Virus record (IMG/VR): IMGVR_UViG_3300010883_008018 | Coordinates: 1 to 28,816 of that record | DNA from: a virus | Length of the DNA: 28,816 bases | Reading direction: 5' to 3' (one strand) | In this document: one piece after another, positions 1 to 5,880 of the stretch | Numbering within the stretch: position 1 is the stretch's first letter | Layout of the letters: every line of letters starts with the position of its first letter | The notes under the pieces: generated by a model | Told to the model about the DNA's origin: nothing | The model's input: the letters and a program-made list of their open reading frames with translations, nothing else | Database searches by the model: none | Program-made: the position numbers and the translations under genes

Positions 1-111
1 ATATAATATTGCAATTTATCAAAGCAAATTATTATCAATTAATTAAGTGTTCAAAAACCACTAACAATAACAACAAATATAAAACATTAAAACGATTTCA
101 TATTCAAACCG
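1..111. other. AT-rich intergenic end of window
   Basis: No gene is visible in this stretch, which lies downstream of the last minus-strand gene of the window. It is very AT-rich and contains the minus-strand promoter candidate at 74-108 firing off the left edge. I see no tRNA, terminator hairpin or repeat array here. The plus-strand reading frame across it has low-complexity, codon-biased composition and no homology that I recognise. Confidence 0.5.
74..108 (-). promoter_or_regulatory. Candidate Bacteroidota-type promoter
   Basis: On the minus strand TATATTTG (positions 81 to 74) matches the Bacteroidota -7 consensus TAnnTTTG. A TTTG at 108-105 lies 23 bp upstream, at the long end of the 17-23 bp range described for Flavobacterium. 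It sits just after the stop codon of the 112-318 gene, so it would drive a gene beyond the left edge. AT-rich DNA gives chance matches, so confidence is moderate. Confidence 0.42.
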
Positions 112-318
112 TTAGCAAACATTTACCCATTTACCATCTACATTTTTTTTTCTACTTATGTCTTTCACTTTACCCATACCTCTTTGATAATGTTCTTCTA
201 AATCCACAGCACTTTTACCACATTCACAGTAGTTCATATCGTGCCTTAAATGTGAGTAAGAGATAACTACATCCTTACACTCTTCGCATTGCCATATCAA
301 CCTTATTAGTTCTTTCAT
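112..318 (-). CDS. Small zinc-ribbon-like protein (DUF7695-like)
   Basis: A 68-aa protein with two cysteine pairs, CEEC at residues 11-14 and CEC at 31-33, separated by an RHD motif (25-27). This spacing (CxxC, then RHD, then CxCG, then AVD, then a YQRG-like segment) resembles the short phage and bacterial zinc-ribbon family I know as DUF7695, whose function is unknown. The role could be DNA, RNA or protein binding, but nothing in the sequence decides this. It is the last gene of the early operon in the window and is preceded by a 120-bp stretch with alternative hairpins (353-419) that could tune its expression. The ATG start is the only sensible one. The family assignment is from memory of the pattern. 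Confidence 0.68.
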   Translation of the reverse strand: MKELIRLIWQCEECKDVVISYSHLRHDMNYCECGKSAVDLEEHYQRGMGKVKDISRKKNVDGKWVNVC

Positions 319-352
319 AATTCAACGATTTGCTAACACGACCTATAAATAA

Positions 353-419
353 AAAGCCTATGTTACTGTTTCACATTTATTTAATTTCTGTGGTTAGGCT
401 TTCAATTCATAGCCAAACC
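353..419 (-). promoter_or_regulatory. Alternative hairpins, attenuator-like
   Basis: In the transcript (minus strand) the segment AGCCTAACC can pair with GGTTTGGCT upstream of it (plus coordinates 392-400 with 411-419, 8 of 9 pairs). Alternatively, AAAGCCTA can pair with the downstream TAGGCTTT (395-402 with 353-360, 8 of 8 pairs), which is followed by a T-rich tract. The two stems share bases 395-400, so they cannot form together. This is the geometry of an antiterminator/terminator switch, or of a terminator with a 34-nt loop. It lies between the 53-aa gene and the zinc-ribbon gene. Confidence 0.42.
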
Positions 420-438
420 ATTGTAAAACATGCACTTA

Positions 439-600
439 CTACCAACATTCTTTATAAAATTTTACTGTCAGCTCATAAGCACCAACCAAAGCACCTATAG
501 GTATTGTAAGTAATGTAAATATCATTACTGTAGGTCTTCTTATCCACCATCTTTGTACTTTATCAAGAGGTGCTTTTAAATCATCTTTCAATCTATTCAT
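439..600 (-). CDS. Small membrane protein, 53 aa
   Basis: This short frame starts at ATG 600-598 and ends with TAG at 441-439. The product begins MNRLKDDLKAPL, has a basic WWIRRP segment at 18-23 and one hydrophobic helix at about residues 24-42, and ends with a short charged tail (KFYKECW). This is a single-pass protein with the N-terminus probably cytoplasmic by the positive-inside rule. It fills most of a gap otherwise without genes, in the same direction as its neighbours, 15 bp after the 616-879 gene. I do not recognise a family. A second holin-like or membrane-remodelling role in the early operon is only a guess. Confidence 0.62.
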   Translation of the reverse strand: MNRLKDDLKAPLDKVQRWWIRRPTVMIFTLLTIPIGALVGAYELTVKFYKECW

Positions 601-615
601 GTCGTTCGTTTTACG

Positions 616-879
616 TTATCTTTTATTATAAACCCTAGTACCTCTCCTATGATACTCACCTCTCAAACTTGTATTAACCCCTAAGTTCTTCAAGTATAAG
701 TCTAAATCTGTTATACCCTTCTCTAGTGATAGCCATAATTTAAAGTAACAGTCTAAGCCGTAAAGATTAGAGTTATACAAATTATGGTTAGTCTCCTGCT
801 GTCGGTTATGATAGCGTTTAAACTCGTAAATTAGTTTTAACTTCCTTGTGTATTGTATTGGTGTGTTTAGTGATTTCAT
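616..879 (-). CDS. Hypothetical basic protein, 87 aa
   Basis: An 87-aa protein rich in Arg, Lys, Tyr and Asn, with no cysteine pair, signal peptide or membrane helix. Its C-terminal end (RGEYHRRGTRVYNKR) is strongly basic, which would suit nucleic-acid or acidic-partner binding, but no fold is recognisable. The start ATG at 879-877 follows the 901-1215 gene by about 20 bp, with an A/T-rich leader typical of Bacteroidota. It is cotranscribed with the alpha-CTD-like gene upstream. No function assigned. Confidence 0.6.
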   Translation of the reverse strand: MKSLNTPIQYTRKLKLIYEFKRYHNRQQETNHNLYNSNLYGLDCYFKLWLSLEKGITDLDLYLKNLGVNTSLRGEYHRRGTRVYNKR

Positions 880-900
880 AATATTTATTTAATACTTTAG

Positions 901-1215
901 TTACCACGTAACAAAATCCTCTGTTACAATTCCGTCATCTTTTAACGCTTTATTTATCATTACAATACCTTTGAGCCCTAAATTTCTAAACCTTCTTAAA
1001 TCAAACCTATCTATATTTAATAATTCTCCGACAGTGTTTATATCTGCTGATTTTAAACAGTTCAATTCTCTTGTTTTTAGACCCAAACAAACAATACTTC
1101 TTTTGTCAGTTTCTCTGTTTGTTTTATTTATTAATTCATTTACACTAATTTGTTCTTGTATTTTATATCTATCGATTAATAATAATGCTTGCAATACTTG
1201 CTCTTTTGTTATCAT
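901..1215 (-). CDS. RNA polymerase alpha C-terminal-domain-like protein
   Basis: This 104-aa protein carries, at about residues 41-104, a match to the C-terminal domain of bacterial RNA polymerase alpha. The core TRELNCLKSADINTVGEL (48-65) aligns with the E. coli VRSANCLKAE region. It keeps equivalents of the DNA-contacting residues R265 (R49), N268 (N52), C269, L270 and K271 (K55), and NLGLKG (78-83) aligns with NLGKKS (residues 294-299), keeping G296 and K298. The chain ends in a Trp, as the alpha-CTD does near its end. The N-terminal 40 residues are a helical region unlike the alpha N-terminal domain, so this is not a full alpha subunit. Inference: it may bind promoter UP-like DNA, sigma or activators and redirect host polymerase. 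It has its own -7 element (1231-1238) and the same 15-bp leader as the 8239-8592 gene. Confidence 0.82.
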   Translation of the reverse strand: MITKEQVLQALLLIDRYKIQEQISVNELINKTNRETDKRSIVCLGLKTRELNCLKSADINTVGELLNIDRFDLRRFRNLGLKGIVMINKALKDDGIVTEDFVTW

Positions 1216-1230
1216 ATCTATTTGTTTCTA

Positions 1231-1238
1231 CAAAGGTA
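1231..1238 (-). promoter_or_regulatory. -7 element (TACCTTTG) before alpha-CTD-like gene
   Basis: The minus strand reads TACCTTTG, a perfect TAnnTTTG, 15 bp before the ATG of the alpha-CTD-like gene. No TTG is present 19-23 bp upstream, so either the -33 element is degenerate or an activator is needed. The leader after it, AAACAAATAGATATG (1227-1213), is identical to the leader at 8604-8590, which also follows a -7 element. That parallel raises my confidence that the site is used. Confidence 0.5.
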
Positions 1239-1265
1239 ATCTATTTATTTGTATTTATAATATAT

Positions 1266-1505
1266 TTATGGGATTAATTTCAACTTATTTCTTAACACCT
1301 TGTCTTTCAGTACGTCATGATATAAAAAATCTTTCTCATTATTACCTTTACCTATTATAATAGGGTTTTGCTCTCCTAGTCTTATCATACAATACCGCCA
1401 TTGTTTTTGTTCATGGTCGTATCTAGTAAAGTATATCCCCCATAAGTTACCGTTCTCTGTGTTCTCAAATTTTTGCCATAATGCGTATGCGTCTTTTCCT
1501 TTCAT
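1266..1505 (-). CDS. Hypothetical protein, 79 aa
   Basis: A 79-aa protein with aromatic beta-like segments (LWGIYFTRYDHEQKQWRYCM at 21-40), a lysine-rich end and no membrane helix. The pattern suggests a small mixed alpha/beta cytoplasmic protein. It starts 2 bp after the stop codon of the methyltransferase gene and is probably translated from the same message. I recognise no family. A role connected with the methyltransferase, such as modulating its activity, is possible from position alone and is not supported by any motif. Confidence 0.6.
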   Translation of the reverse strand: MKGKDAYALWQKFENTENGNLWGIYFTRYDHEQKQWRYCMIRLGEQNPIIIGKGNNEKDFLYHDVLKDKVLRNKLKLIP

Positions 1506-1507
1506 GA

Positions 1508-2578
1508 TTACAACTTATTTAACCACTGATTCAAAATTTCTATTGCTATTTGACCTGTCATTATAGGTGGCACACTCATACCTATTAAATACTCAGGTTT
1601 TAAACCTTTAAAATTATAATCACTAGGGTAACTCCCAATTTTACAAAGTTCTTTCTTATTCCTAGTTCTAGGTCTATCAAACAATACACAACCATCTTTA
1701 GCTGTGATAGTATTAGCTACTTTATCTGAATAAATAAACTTACTGTTAAACATACTTAATTTCCCTCTCTCTCTTACACTTATGTCTGAGATATCATTAT
1801 CTCCGTAAATTCTTTTATTCCATAATTGTTCTTGCAACTCTGATAAATTACACTCTTTATCGTCAAAATCCATTACTTTAGAAAACGGTATCTCTTTACT
1901 GTTAAATTTAATATCTAACCTTGGCAACTCTGTAAACATATCTTTTTGATACAAAAAAGGACTAGCTAAATCTTTACGTAAACAAATAAAAAACACCCTT
2001 TCTCTTTTTTGTGGTAGACTCATTTTTTTACTATTCAATAAAAAATGCTGACAGTAGTAACCTGCATTATCAAATTGTTTGTAAATCTCTTTTACATATT
2101 CTTTAGCATTACCCATTAATAAACCTTTTACATTTTCAGCAACAACTACTTTAGGTTTTAACTCTTTAGCTAAGTCTATAAAATCAAAAAATAATGTATC
2201 CAATACTTGCTTTGCCTGGCCTTCTCTAAATTTTTTATCCTTTCCCCAATCTTTTTCCCTTGAACCTGATACACTAAAACTACTACAAGGTGGAGAACCG
2301 TCTAAAATGTCCAGATTATAAAGTTCTTTAGGTAAGTCTTTACGCTCCTTAAATGTTTGTATTGGTTCTAAATAACTGTATTTCGGATTGTGGTTTTCTC
2401 TGTAAGCTTCAATCATCTTAGGGTCAATTTCATTACATCCTAGTACGTCAAATCCTGCTAATTTATAACCCATAGTAGAACCACCACCACAAGCAAAACA
2501 ACTAAACACAGTTCCTTTATCTTTGGTGAATACTGCATCTTTTAAAGTCCACTCGTAATTAAATTTATTATTTTTCAT
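1508..2578 (-). CDS. DNA (cytosine-5-) methyltransferase
   Basis: A complete 356-aa C5-MTase that transfers a methyl group from S-adenosylmethionine to C5 of cytosine in a specific DNA site. The motifs occur in order: I (FACGGGSTMGYKLAGF, 28-43, SAM binding), IV (DGSPPCSSFS, 93-102, catalytic Cys98), VI (AENVKG, 147-152), VIII (QKRERVFF, 190-197), a target-recognition region at about 205-330, and X (MTGQIAIEIL, near 340-349). The length is typical of phage and restriction-modification enzymes. The start overlaps the stop of the preceding gene in an ATGA. No restriction endonuclease gene lies beside it, so it is an orphan enzyme. The likely role is to shield phage DNA from host restriction, or less likely to time gene expression. 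Recognition site unknown. Confidence 0.95.
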   Translation of the reverse strand: MKNNKFNYEWTLKDAVFTKDKGTVFSCFACGGGSTMGYKLAGFDVLGCNEIDPKMIEAYRENHNPKYSYLEPIQTFKERKDLPKELYNLDILDGSPPCSSFSVSGSREKDWGKDKKFREGQAKQVLDTLFFDFIDLAKELKPKVVVAENVKGLLMGNAKEYVKEIYKQFDNAGYYCQHFLLNSKKMSLPQKRERVFFICLRKDLASPFLYQKDMFTELPRLDIKFNSKEIPFSKVMDFDDKECNLSELQEQLWNKRIYGDNDISDISVRERGKLSMFNSKFIYSDKVANTITAKDGCVLFDRPRTRNKKELCKIGSYPSDYNFKGLKPEYLIGMSVPPIMTGQIAIEILNQWLNKL

Positions 2579-2892
2579 ATCGTTATATTTTTCTTTAATT
2601 CTTCTATTTGTTTCTCTAGTTTATCAATCTTTCTATCCTTAACTCCTACTTTCAATTTTAACTGCTGATTCTCTAATAAAATATCATTCTCGTTTCTTAA
2701 CGTTTCAGCCAGTTTATTTTTTGTTTGATAGAAATACACCGTACAAGTATTTAAACGCTTTAAACAGTCTCTAAGTGGCTCTATTTGATTTGAATTAGGG
2801 CTTTTATCAAGTAATATATTTAGTAGGTTCTCATTTCTTGCATGTACTACTCTTAAATTAGTACTTGCAAATGTGTAGTCTAGTGGGTTCAT
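2575..2892 (-). CDS. Coiled-coil protein, 105 aa
   Basis: A 105-aa protein whose C-terminal half (about 60-105: NKLAETLRNENDILLENQQL, then KLEKQIEELKK) has clear heptad spacing of Leu and Ile, so a long coiled coil is expected. The N-terminal 55 residues carry two cysteines and no recognisable fold. Phage early operons often contain such proteins between the helicase and nucleic-acid enzymes, but the family is unknown to me. It overlaps the methyltransferase start by 4 bp (ATGA) and follows the helicase stop by 3 bp, so translation is probably coupled. Confidence 0.66.
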   Translation of the reverse strand: MNPLDYTFASTNLRVVHARNENLLNILLDKSPNSNQIEPLRDCLKRLNTCTVYFYQTKNKLAETLRNENDILLENQQLKLKVGVKDRKIDKLEKQIEELKKNITI

Positions 2893-2895
2893 AAT

Positions 2896-3882
2896 TTAAA
2901 AGTCTGTTACTATGTCAAAGTCTCCGTTTGGACTCATTGGTTTAAATTGTTCCTCTTCCTTTTCTAAGTCTAAAGGGTCTACTGCGTTAAGCGGTGGCTC
3001 ATCATAAATATCTGGTCTAGTATAAACTAAGAAACTTAGTAAATTCTTTTGAGCATGGAATATAATCGGGTTCGCTTTATAAGTTGGCTTACCTCCCGTC
3101 TTAGTGTTTTTAACTTTAGTTACGTGCCATTCTGACTGCATGAATAATTCTTTGTGCTGTGTCATTCTATGGATTACTATAAAGTTATCACAACGATTAA
3201 CAAACTTACCACCACCTTCAATATCTGCACTTACTAACGGCATTGGGTAGCCTTCAAAGTCATGACCTTTAGCAAAGGTCTTTCTTAATGCATCAGTGTT
3301 ACCATGAGCTAATAAATATAAACTTTTCTTTTGATTCTTGCACCACATTCTAAGCTCTGACATTACCTGATAGTCATACTCATGTGTATTTCCTTTGATA
3401 GTATCAACTTTACCAAGTGAGTTATAGGGGTCGATTACTAAATTATCAATATCTAAACCATTCGCTACTTCAATAATATCTTTAAAGTTCATTAAACGCT
3501 TTTGATTAACAAAAAAAGTATCTGAATCGTAGAACTTAAAATGTTCGTTTACAAAATAATGTGCATAATCAAAATCTTTTTCGCTTAAATCTTTAACTAA
3601 ACTACAAGTGTATAAACTTATTAAATCATCTTTTAATCCTCCTACTTCATTCTCTGAGCTGAATATAGCGTGTTTAATCCCATGCTTAACTGATAGACAA
3701 GTAAAATAATATAAAATACCTATTGTCTTTCCTACGTTAGCGTGACCAGCAATTACATTAAAATCTGTACGTTTATATCTAAGGTTTATATCTAAATCAC
3801 AATCAATTCCTAGTCCTAACTTAAACGAACCGTCACGAATACTTTTTAAATGGTCTAAGCCTGCTTTATCTTCATGTATCAT
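2896..3882 (-). CDS. DnaB-like replicative helicase (ATPase domain only)
   Basis: A 328-aa RecA-fold NTPase. The Walker A motif is GHANVGKT (46-53). FSSENE (74-79) matches the glutamate-bearing H1a motif of DnaB (FSLEM in the family), the Walker B segment NLVID ends at D151, LLAHG (190-194) matches the sensor segment, and GGGKFVNRCDNFIVIHR (223-239) resembles the DnaB arginine/K region. The N-terminal primase-binding domain of DnaB is absent, so the protein is shorter than the 450-aa norm. The acidic C-terminal tail (about 300-328) may serve as an interaction tail. It lies directly after the initiator gene, as in lambda O-P and DnaC/DnaB-type phage modules. The expected role is unwinding phage DNA at the fork. 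A RecA/Sak4-type recombinase is the alternative. Confidence 0.85.
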   Translation of the reverse strand: MIHEDKAGLDHLKSIRDGSFKLGLGIDCDLDINLRYKRTDFNVIAGHANVGKTIGILYYFTCLSVKHGIKHAIFSSENEVGGLKDDLISLYTCSLVKDLSEKDFDYAHYFVNEHFKFYDSDTFFVNQKRLMNFKDIIEVANGLDIDNLVIDPYNSLGKVDTIKGNTHEYDYQVMSELRMWCKNQKKSLYLLAHGNTDALRKTFAKGHDFEGYPMPLVSADIEGGGKFVNRCDNFIVIHRMTQHKELFMQSEWHVTKVKNTKTGGKPTYKANPIIFHAQKNLLSFLVYTRPDIYDEPPLNAVDPLDLEKEEEQFKPMSPNGDFDIVTDF

Positions 3883-3884
3883 AA

Positions 3885-4664
3885 TCAGTCGTATAAGTTT
3901 TCTGTTGGTTTAATCTCCTTAGCTCCTTGCCCTAGATACTTGTTAAAATTATTTATAGAAAGTAGGTGAGCAATTGTGTACATTTTGTTTTCTACAACCC
4001 AACTAGATAAAAACATATTATCTAAAGCAATTTGAAAATCAGAAAGCTTATAATCTTTAAAAAGTTTTTTAAGGTTGTTATCGTCTGTACTAGATAATAC
4101 TCTCACCATTCCAACCTTACCAGTCTTTATTTTCTTTTGTTGGTTAAACCAATTTATAAACTTTTCTTTCTTGTTTTTGAAATTATCAACCTTATCATCT
4201 TTAATACCTAAAAATAAATCAACACACTTTTTAAGCTCCTTTACTTGTTCCTTTGTATATTGGTTACTTGTTATTTGTTTGTTTATACTATCAATGCTTT
4301 GACGTGTGATACTACAGTGCTTTGTATCGTGCTTTACAAATGCTTTATCTAGTGCTTTATCTAGTGCTTTGTTAAAATTTGATAGAGCAATTATATTTGC
4401 AGAATATTGATTTTTACTTCTTTCTATCAATTCAAAGAACCCGAACTCCACTAATTCATTGAATGTATTTGAATAAGTATTGTATGACTTTATACCTATA
4501 GCTTCCATTGTCATGGTTGTAGGTAGTCCAAATTCCTTTTTCCATCCTAATCTATTACAATGTTCTATTGAGAAGAAGTACAAGGCGTAATGATTCGGTT
4601 TTACTTTACTAGGATTCTCAAAAGAGAAGTCTGTAAAGTTTCGGCTTAATTCGTAACTATTCAT
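3885..4664 (-). CDS. Replication initiator, winged-helix type
   Basis: A 259-aa protein with the layout of phage replisome organisers. An N-terminal winged-helix-like part occupies about 1-95 (LPTTMTMEAIGIKSYNTYSN at 48-67 fits a recognition helix-turn-helix, then LVEFGFFELIERS as the wing). Next is a repetitive linker (KALDKALDKAFVKHD, 99-113) and then a C-terminal alpha-helical domain (about 130-255). The linker is encoded by the iteron-like DNA at 4296-4370, as the lambda origin lies inside gene O. It is followed 2 bp later by the helicase, which the C-terminal domain would be expected to recruit. The sequence does not give me a named family; the domain reading is by pattern and context. 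The ATG at 4664 is the first in frame and gives a complete winged helix. Confidence 0.75.
   Translation of the reverse strand: MNSYELSRNFTDFSFENPSKVKPNHYALYFFSIEHCNRLGWKKEFGLPTTMTMEAIGIKSYNTYSNTFNELVEFGFFELIERSKNQYSANIIALSNFNKALDKALDKAFVKHDTKHCSITRQSIDSINKQITSNQYTKEQVKELKKCVDLFLGIKDDKVDNFKNKKEKFINWFNQQKKIKTGKVGMVRVLSSTDDNNLKKLFKDYKLSDFQIALDNMFLSSWVVENKMYTIAHLLSINNFNKYLGQGAKEIKPTENLYD
4296..4370. repeat. Iteron-like array, candidate replication origin
   Basis: The pentamer GCTTT begins at 4296, 4319, 4331, 4342, 4354 and 4366, so after one 23-bp step the spacing is 12, 11, 12 and 12 bp, close to one helical turn. Two consecutive units are identical 12-mers (GCTTTATCTAGT at 4342 and 4354). The array lies in the middle of the initiator gene and is flanked on the right by AT-rich DNA (4371-4420), a possible unwinding region. 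This matches the lambda ori arrangement in gene O. It also encodes a KALD repeat, so selection on protein alone is the alternative explanation. Confidence 0.6.
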
Positions 4665-4665
4665 A

Positions 4666-5433
4666 TTAAAAAGAAGTGTTAAGTGTTAAGTTATCAAAAA
4701 CAAAATTCATGAACTCATATTTATTCATATAGAATTTTTTAGTATTCAAAGTTTTAACGGTTGCGTTTGCATTAATATCGGTGTCGTAATTATTTTCTAT
4801 AAATACCAAATCATCAGCATCTAGTATTTGATTGTAATGTTTATACATTATAGCTTTCACTATCTTAGCTACGTAAAGAGAAGGGTTTTCTTTCACTTCT
4901 AACACATTACTACACACTTTAAATAACAAGTCATAAGCTTTTTGCCCGTTCATATCTTGACCATACAAGCTATCTATAGACTCTTTAATTATAGAGGTGT
5001 GGAATTTTATAGAACATTTTCTTAACTGCTTTAAATCAGCTATTTTACAACAAAATAATTCATCAAAATAGTTATTCAAATAATCTATCTTACTATTGTC
5101 AATTCTTATTTCTTTTATCTCATTTAGAACGTGGCTATTTTTTACCTCATTATTCTTTATACTGTTTATAGGTATAATAAAATTAAAGCCGTAATCTATT
5201 TTTAACATTAATAAATCATCTTCATTTAATTCAAACCACTCACCTCTACTTTTTTTGTTAGCGAATAAATTATGAAGCTCTTTCTCTAGTTCTAAGTGAT
5301 TATCCGTTTTCAATGTTGCGAATATCTTTACATCTAAAGGGTTATGAGTTTTAACAGTTTTAAGTCTGTTTTTTGGATTCTTTGAAAAACCAACCTTATA
5401 AAAGATTGAGCATTTCATTACGTAAATGTACAT
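4666..5433 (-). CDS. T5orf172 / GIY-YIG domain protein
   Basis: A 255-aa protein. Residues 1-70 match the T5orf172 branch of the GIY-YIG nuclease superfamily: MYIYVMKCSIFYKVGFSKNP starts the beta strand pair (YIYV and YKVG stand in for GIY and YIG), the catalytic-type Arg is in NPKNRL (about 19-24), and the conserved His-LEKELHNLFANK and GEWFEL segments follow. The rest (about 90-255) is helical with two Cys residues (C128, C129) and is not recognised; it may give DNA specificity. Such proteins are common in phages, often as homing or recombination nucleases or as DNA-binding factors. The gene starts 18 bp after the terminator hairpin of the candidate RNA at 5451-5535, so its expression may depend on read-through. 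Confidence 0.8.
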   Translation of the reverse strand: MYIYVMKCSIFYKVGFSKNPKNRLKTVKTHNPLDVKIFATLKTDNHLELEKELHNLFANKKSRGEWFELNEDDLLMLKIDYGFNFIIPINSIKNNEVKNSHVLNEIKEIRIDNSKIDYLNNYFDELFCCKIADLKQLRKCSIKFHTSIIKESIDSLYGQDMNGQKAYDLLFKVCSNVLEVKENPSLYVAKIVKAIMYKHYNQILDADDLVFIENNYDTDINANATVKTLNTKKFYMNKYEFMNFVFDNLTLNTSF

Positions 5434-5450
5434 ATTGTATTGGTATTAAT

Positions 5451-5501
5451 AAAAAAAGCATCACCGAAATAAGATTGCCCTCTTAAATCAATGATGCTTT
5501 T
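5451..5501 (-). terminator. Intrinsic terminator closing the small RNA
   Basis: The stem AAAAGCATCA/TGATGCTTTT has 10 bp and ends in a run of seven Ts on the minus strand. The loop is 28 nt, longer than in a typical terminator, unless stem 1 of the pseudoknot forms and constrains it. The GIY-YIG protein gene begins 18 bp beyond the T-run. Confidence 0.6.
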
Positions 5502-5535
5502 AAATGTCTTTTATTAGCTAGGGCAATAGCTTCTA
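5451..5535 (-). ncRNA. Candidate small RNA with H-type pseudoknot
   Basis: The minus strand carries two perfect interleaved inverted repeats. Stem 1 is ATTGCCCT (5527-5520) with AGGGCAAT (5481-5474), 8 bp. Stem 2 is AAAAGCATCA (5501-5492) with TGATGCTTTT (5463-5454), 10 bp. The 5' arm of stem 2 lies inside the loop of stem 1 and vice versa, so the fold is an H-type pseudoknot or a two-state switch. Stem 2 runs into seven Ts (5457-5451), so it also works as an intrinsic terminator. A good promoter (5541-5571) lies just upstream, giving a transcript of about 85 nt. No open reading frame of useful length lies in it. I recognise no known RNA family. Confidence 0.7.
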
Positions 5536-5540
5536 TACTG

Positions 5541-5571
5541 CAAATATAACTATAATTAATTAATACGCAAG
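5541..5571 (-). promoter_or_regulatory. Strong Bacteroidota-type promoter
   Basis: The minus strand reads CTTG (5571-5568), then exactly 19 bp, then TATATTTG (5548-5541). This is a full match to TTG-N19-TAnnTTTG, the consensus for the primary sigma factor of Flavobacterium and Bacteroides. The spacer is AT-only apart from 3 bases. The start site is expected near 5533-5536, immediately before the pseudoknot RNA. Confidence 0.75.
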
Positions 5572-5572
5572 T

Positions 5573-5866
5573 TTATTCATCCAATACTGTAAAGAAAGTT
5601 TCAAATCCTTTACTAGCGAATTGTTTAGCATTAGCGCTAATACACCTATCCATTACCTCAAACTGTTCTGAATCTATATTGTAAGACTTATCTAAAAAAT
5701 GTAATACTTCTTTCTGTAAATAGTTTTTATAGTTGTTAGTACGCTTCTTTAAGTCACGTACAAATATAGACGTTTCTGATACATCATCTAATGTGTCTAC
5801 TAAGGCACTAGTTTGAAATAATGCAAATAGTACGTTGTAATGCTCTTTAGTTACTTTTGTTTCCAT
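5573..5866 (-). CDS. Hypothetical protein, 97 aa
   Basis: A 97-aa, mainly helical, slightly acidic protein. Helices are likely at about 5-27, 36-60 and 65-95. It has a single cysteine, no membrane segment and no motif that I recognise. The gene follows the tRNA-like element by about 15 bp and its stop codon at 5573 abuts the next promoter, whose -33 lies at 5571-5568. This suggests that the upstream transcription unit ends or is joined here. Start ATG at 5866-5864 has the A-rich leader AAAACAAAG, common in this genome. Function unknown; it could be an early host-interaction protein. Confidence 0.62.
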   Translation of the reverse strand: METKVTKEHYNVLFALFQTSALVDTLDDVSETSIFVRDLKKRTNNYKNYLQKEVLHFLDKSYNIDSEQFEVMDRCISANAKQFASKGFETFFTVLDE

Positions 5867-5880
5867 AATCTTTGTTTTTG

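Noticed and set aside
971-1360. 129-aa plus-strand frame
   Set aside because: It lies antisense to the alpha-CTD-like gene and the 79-aa gene, has hydrophobic low-complexity content typical of AT-rich antisense frames, and has no promoter.
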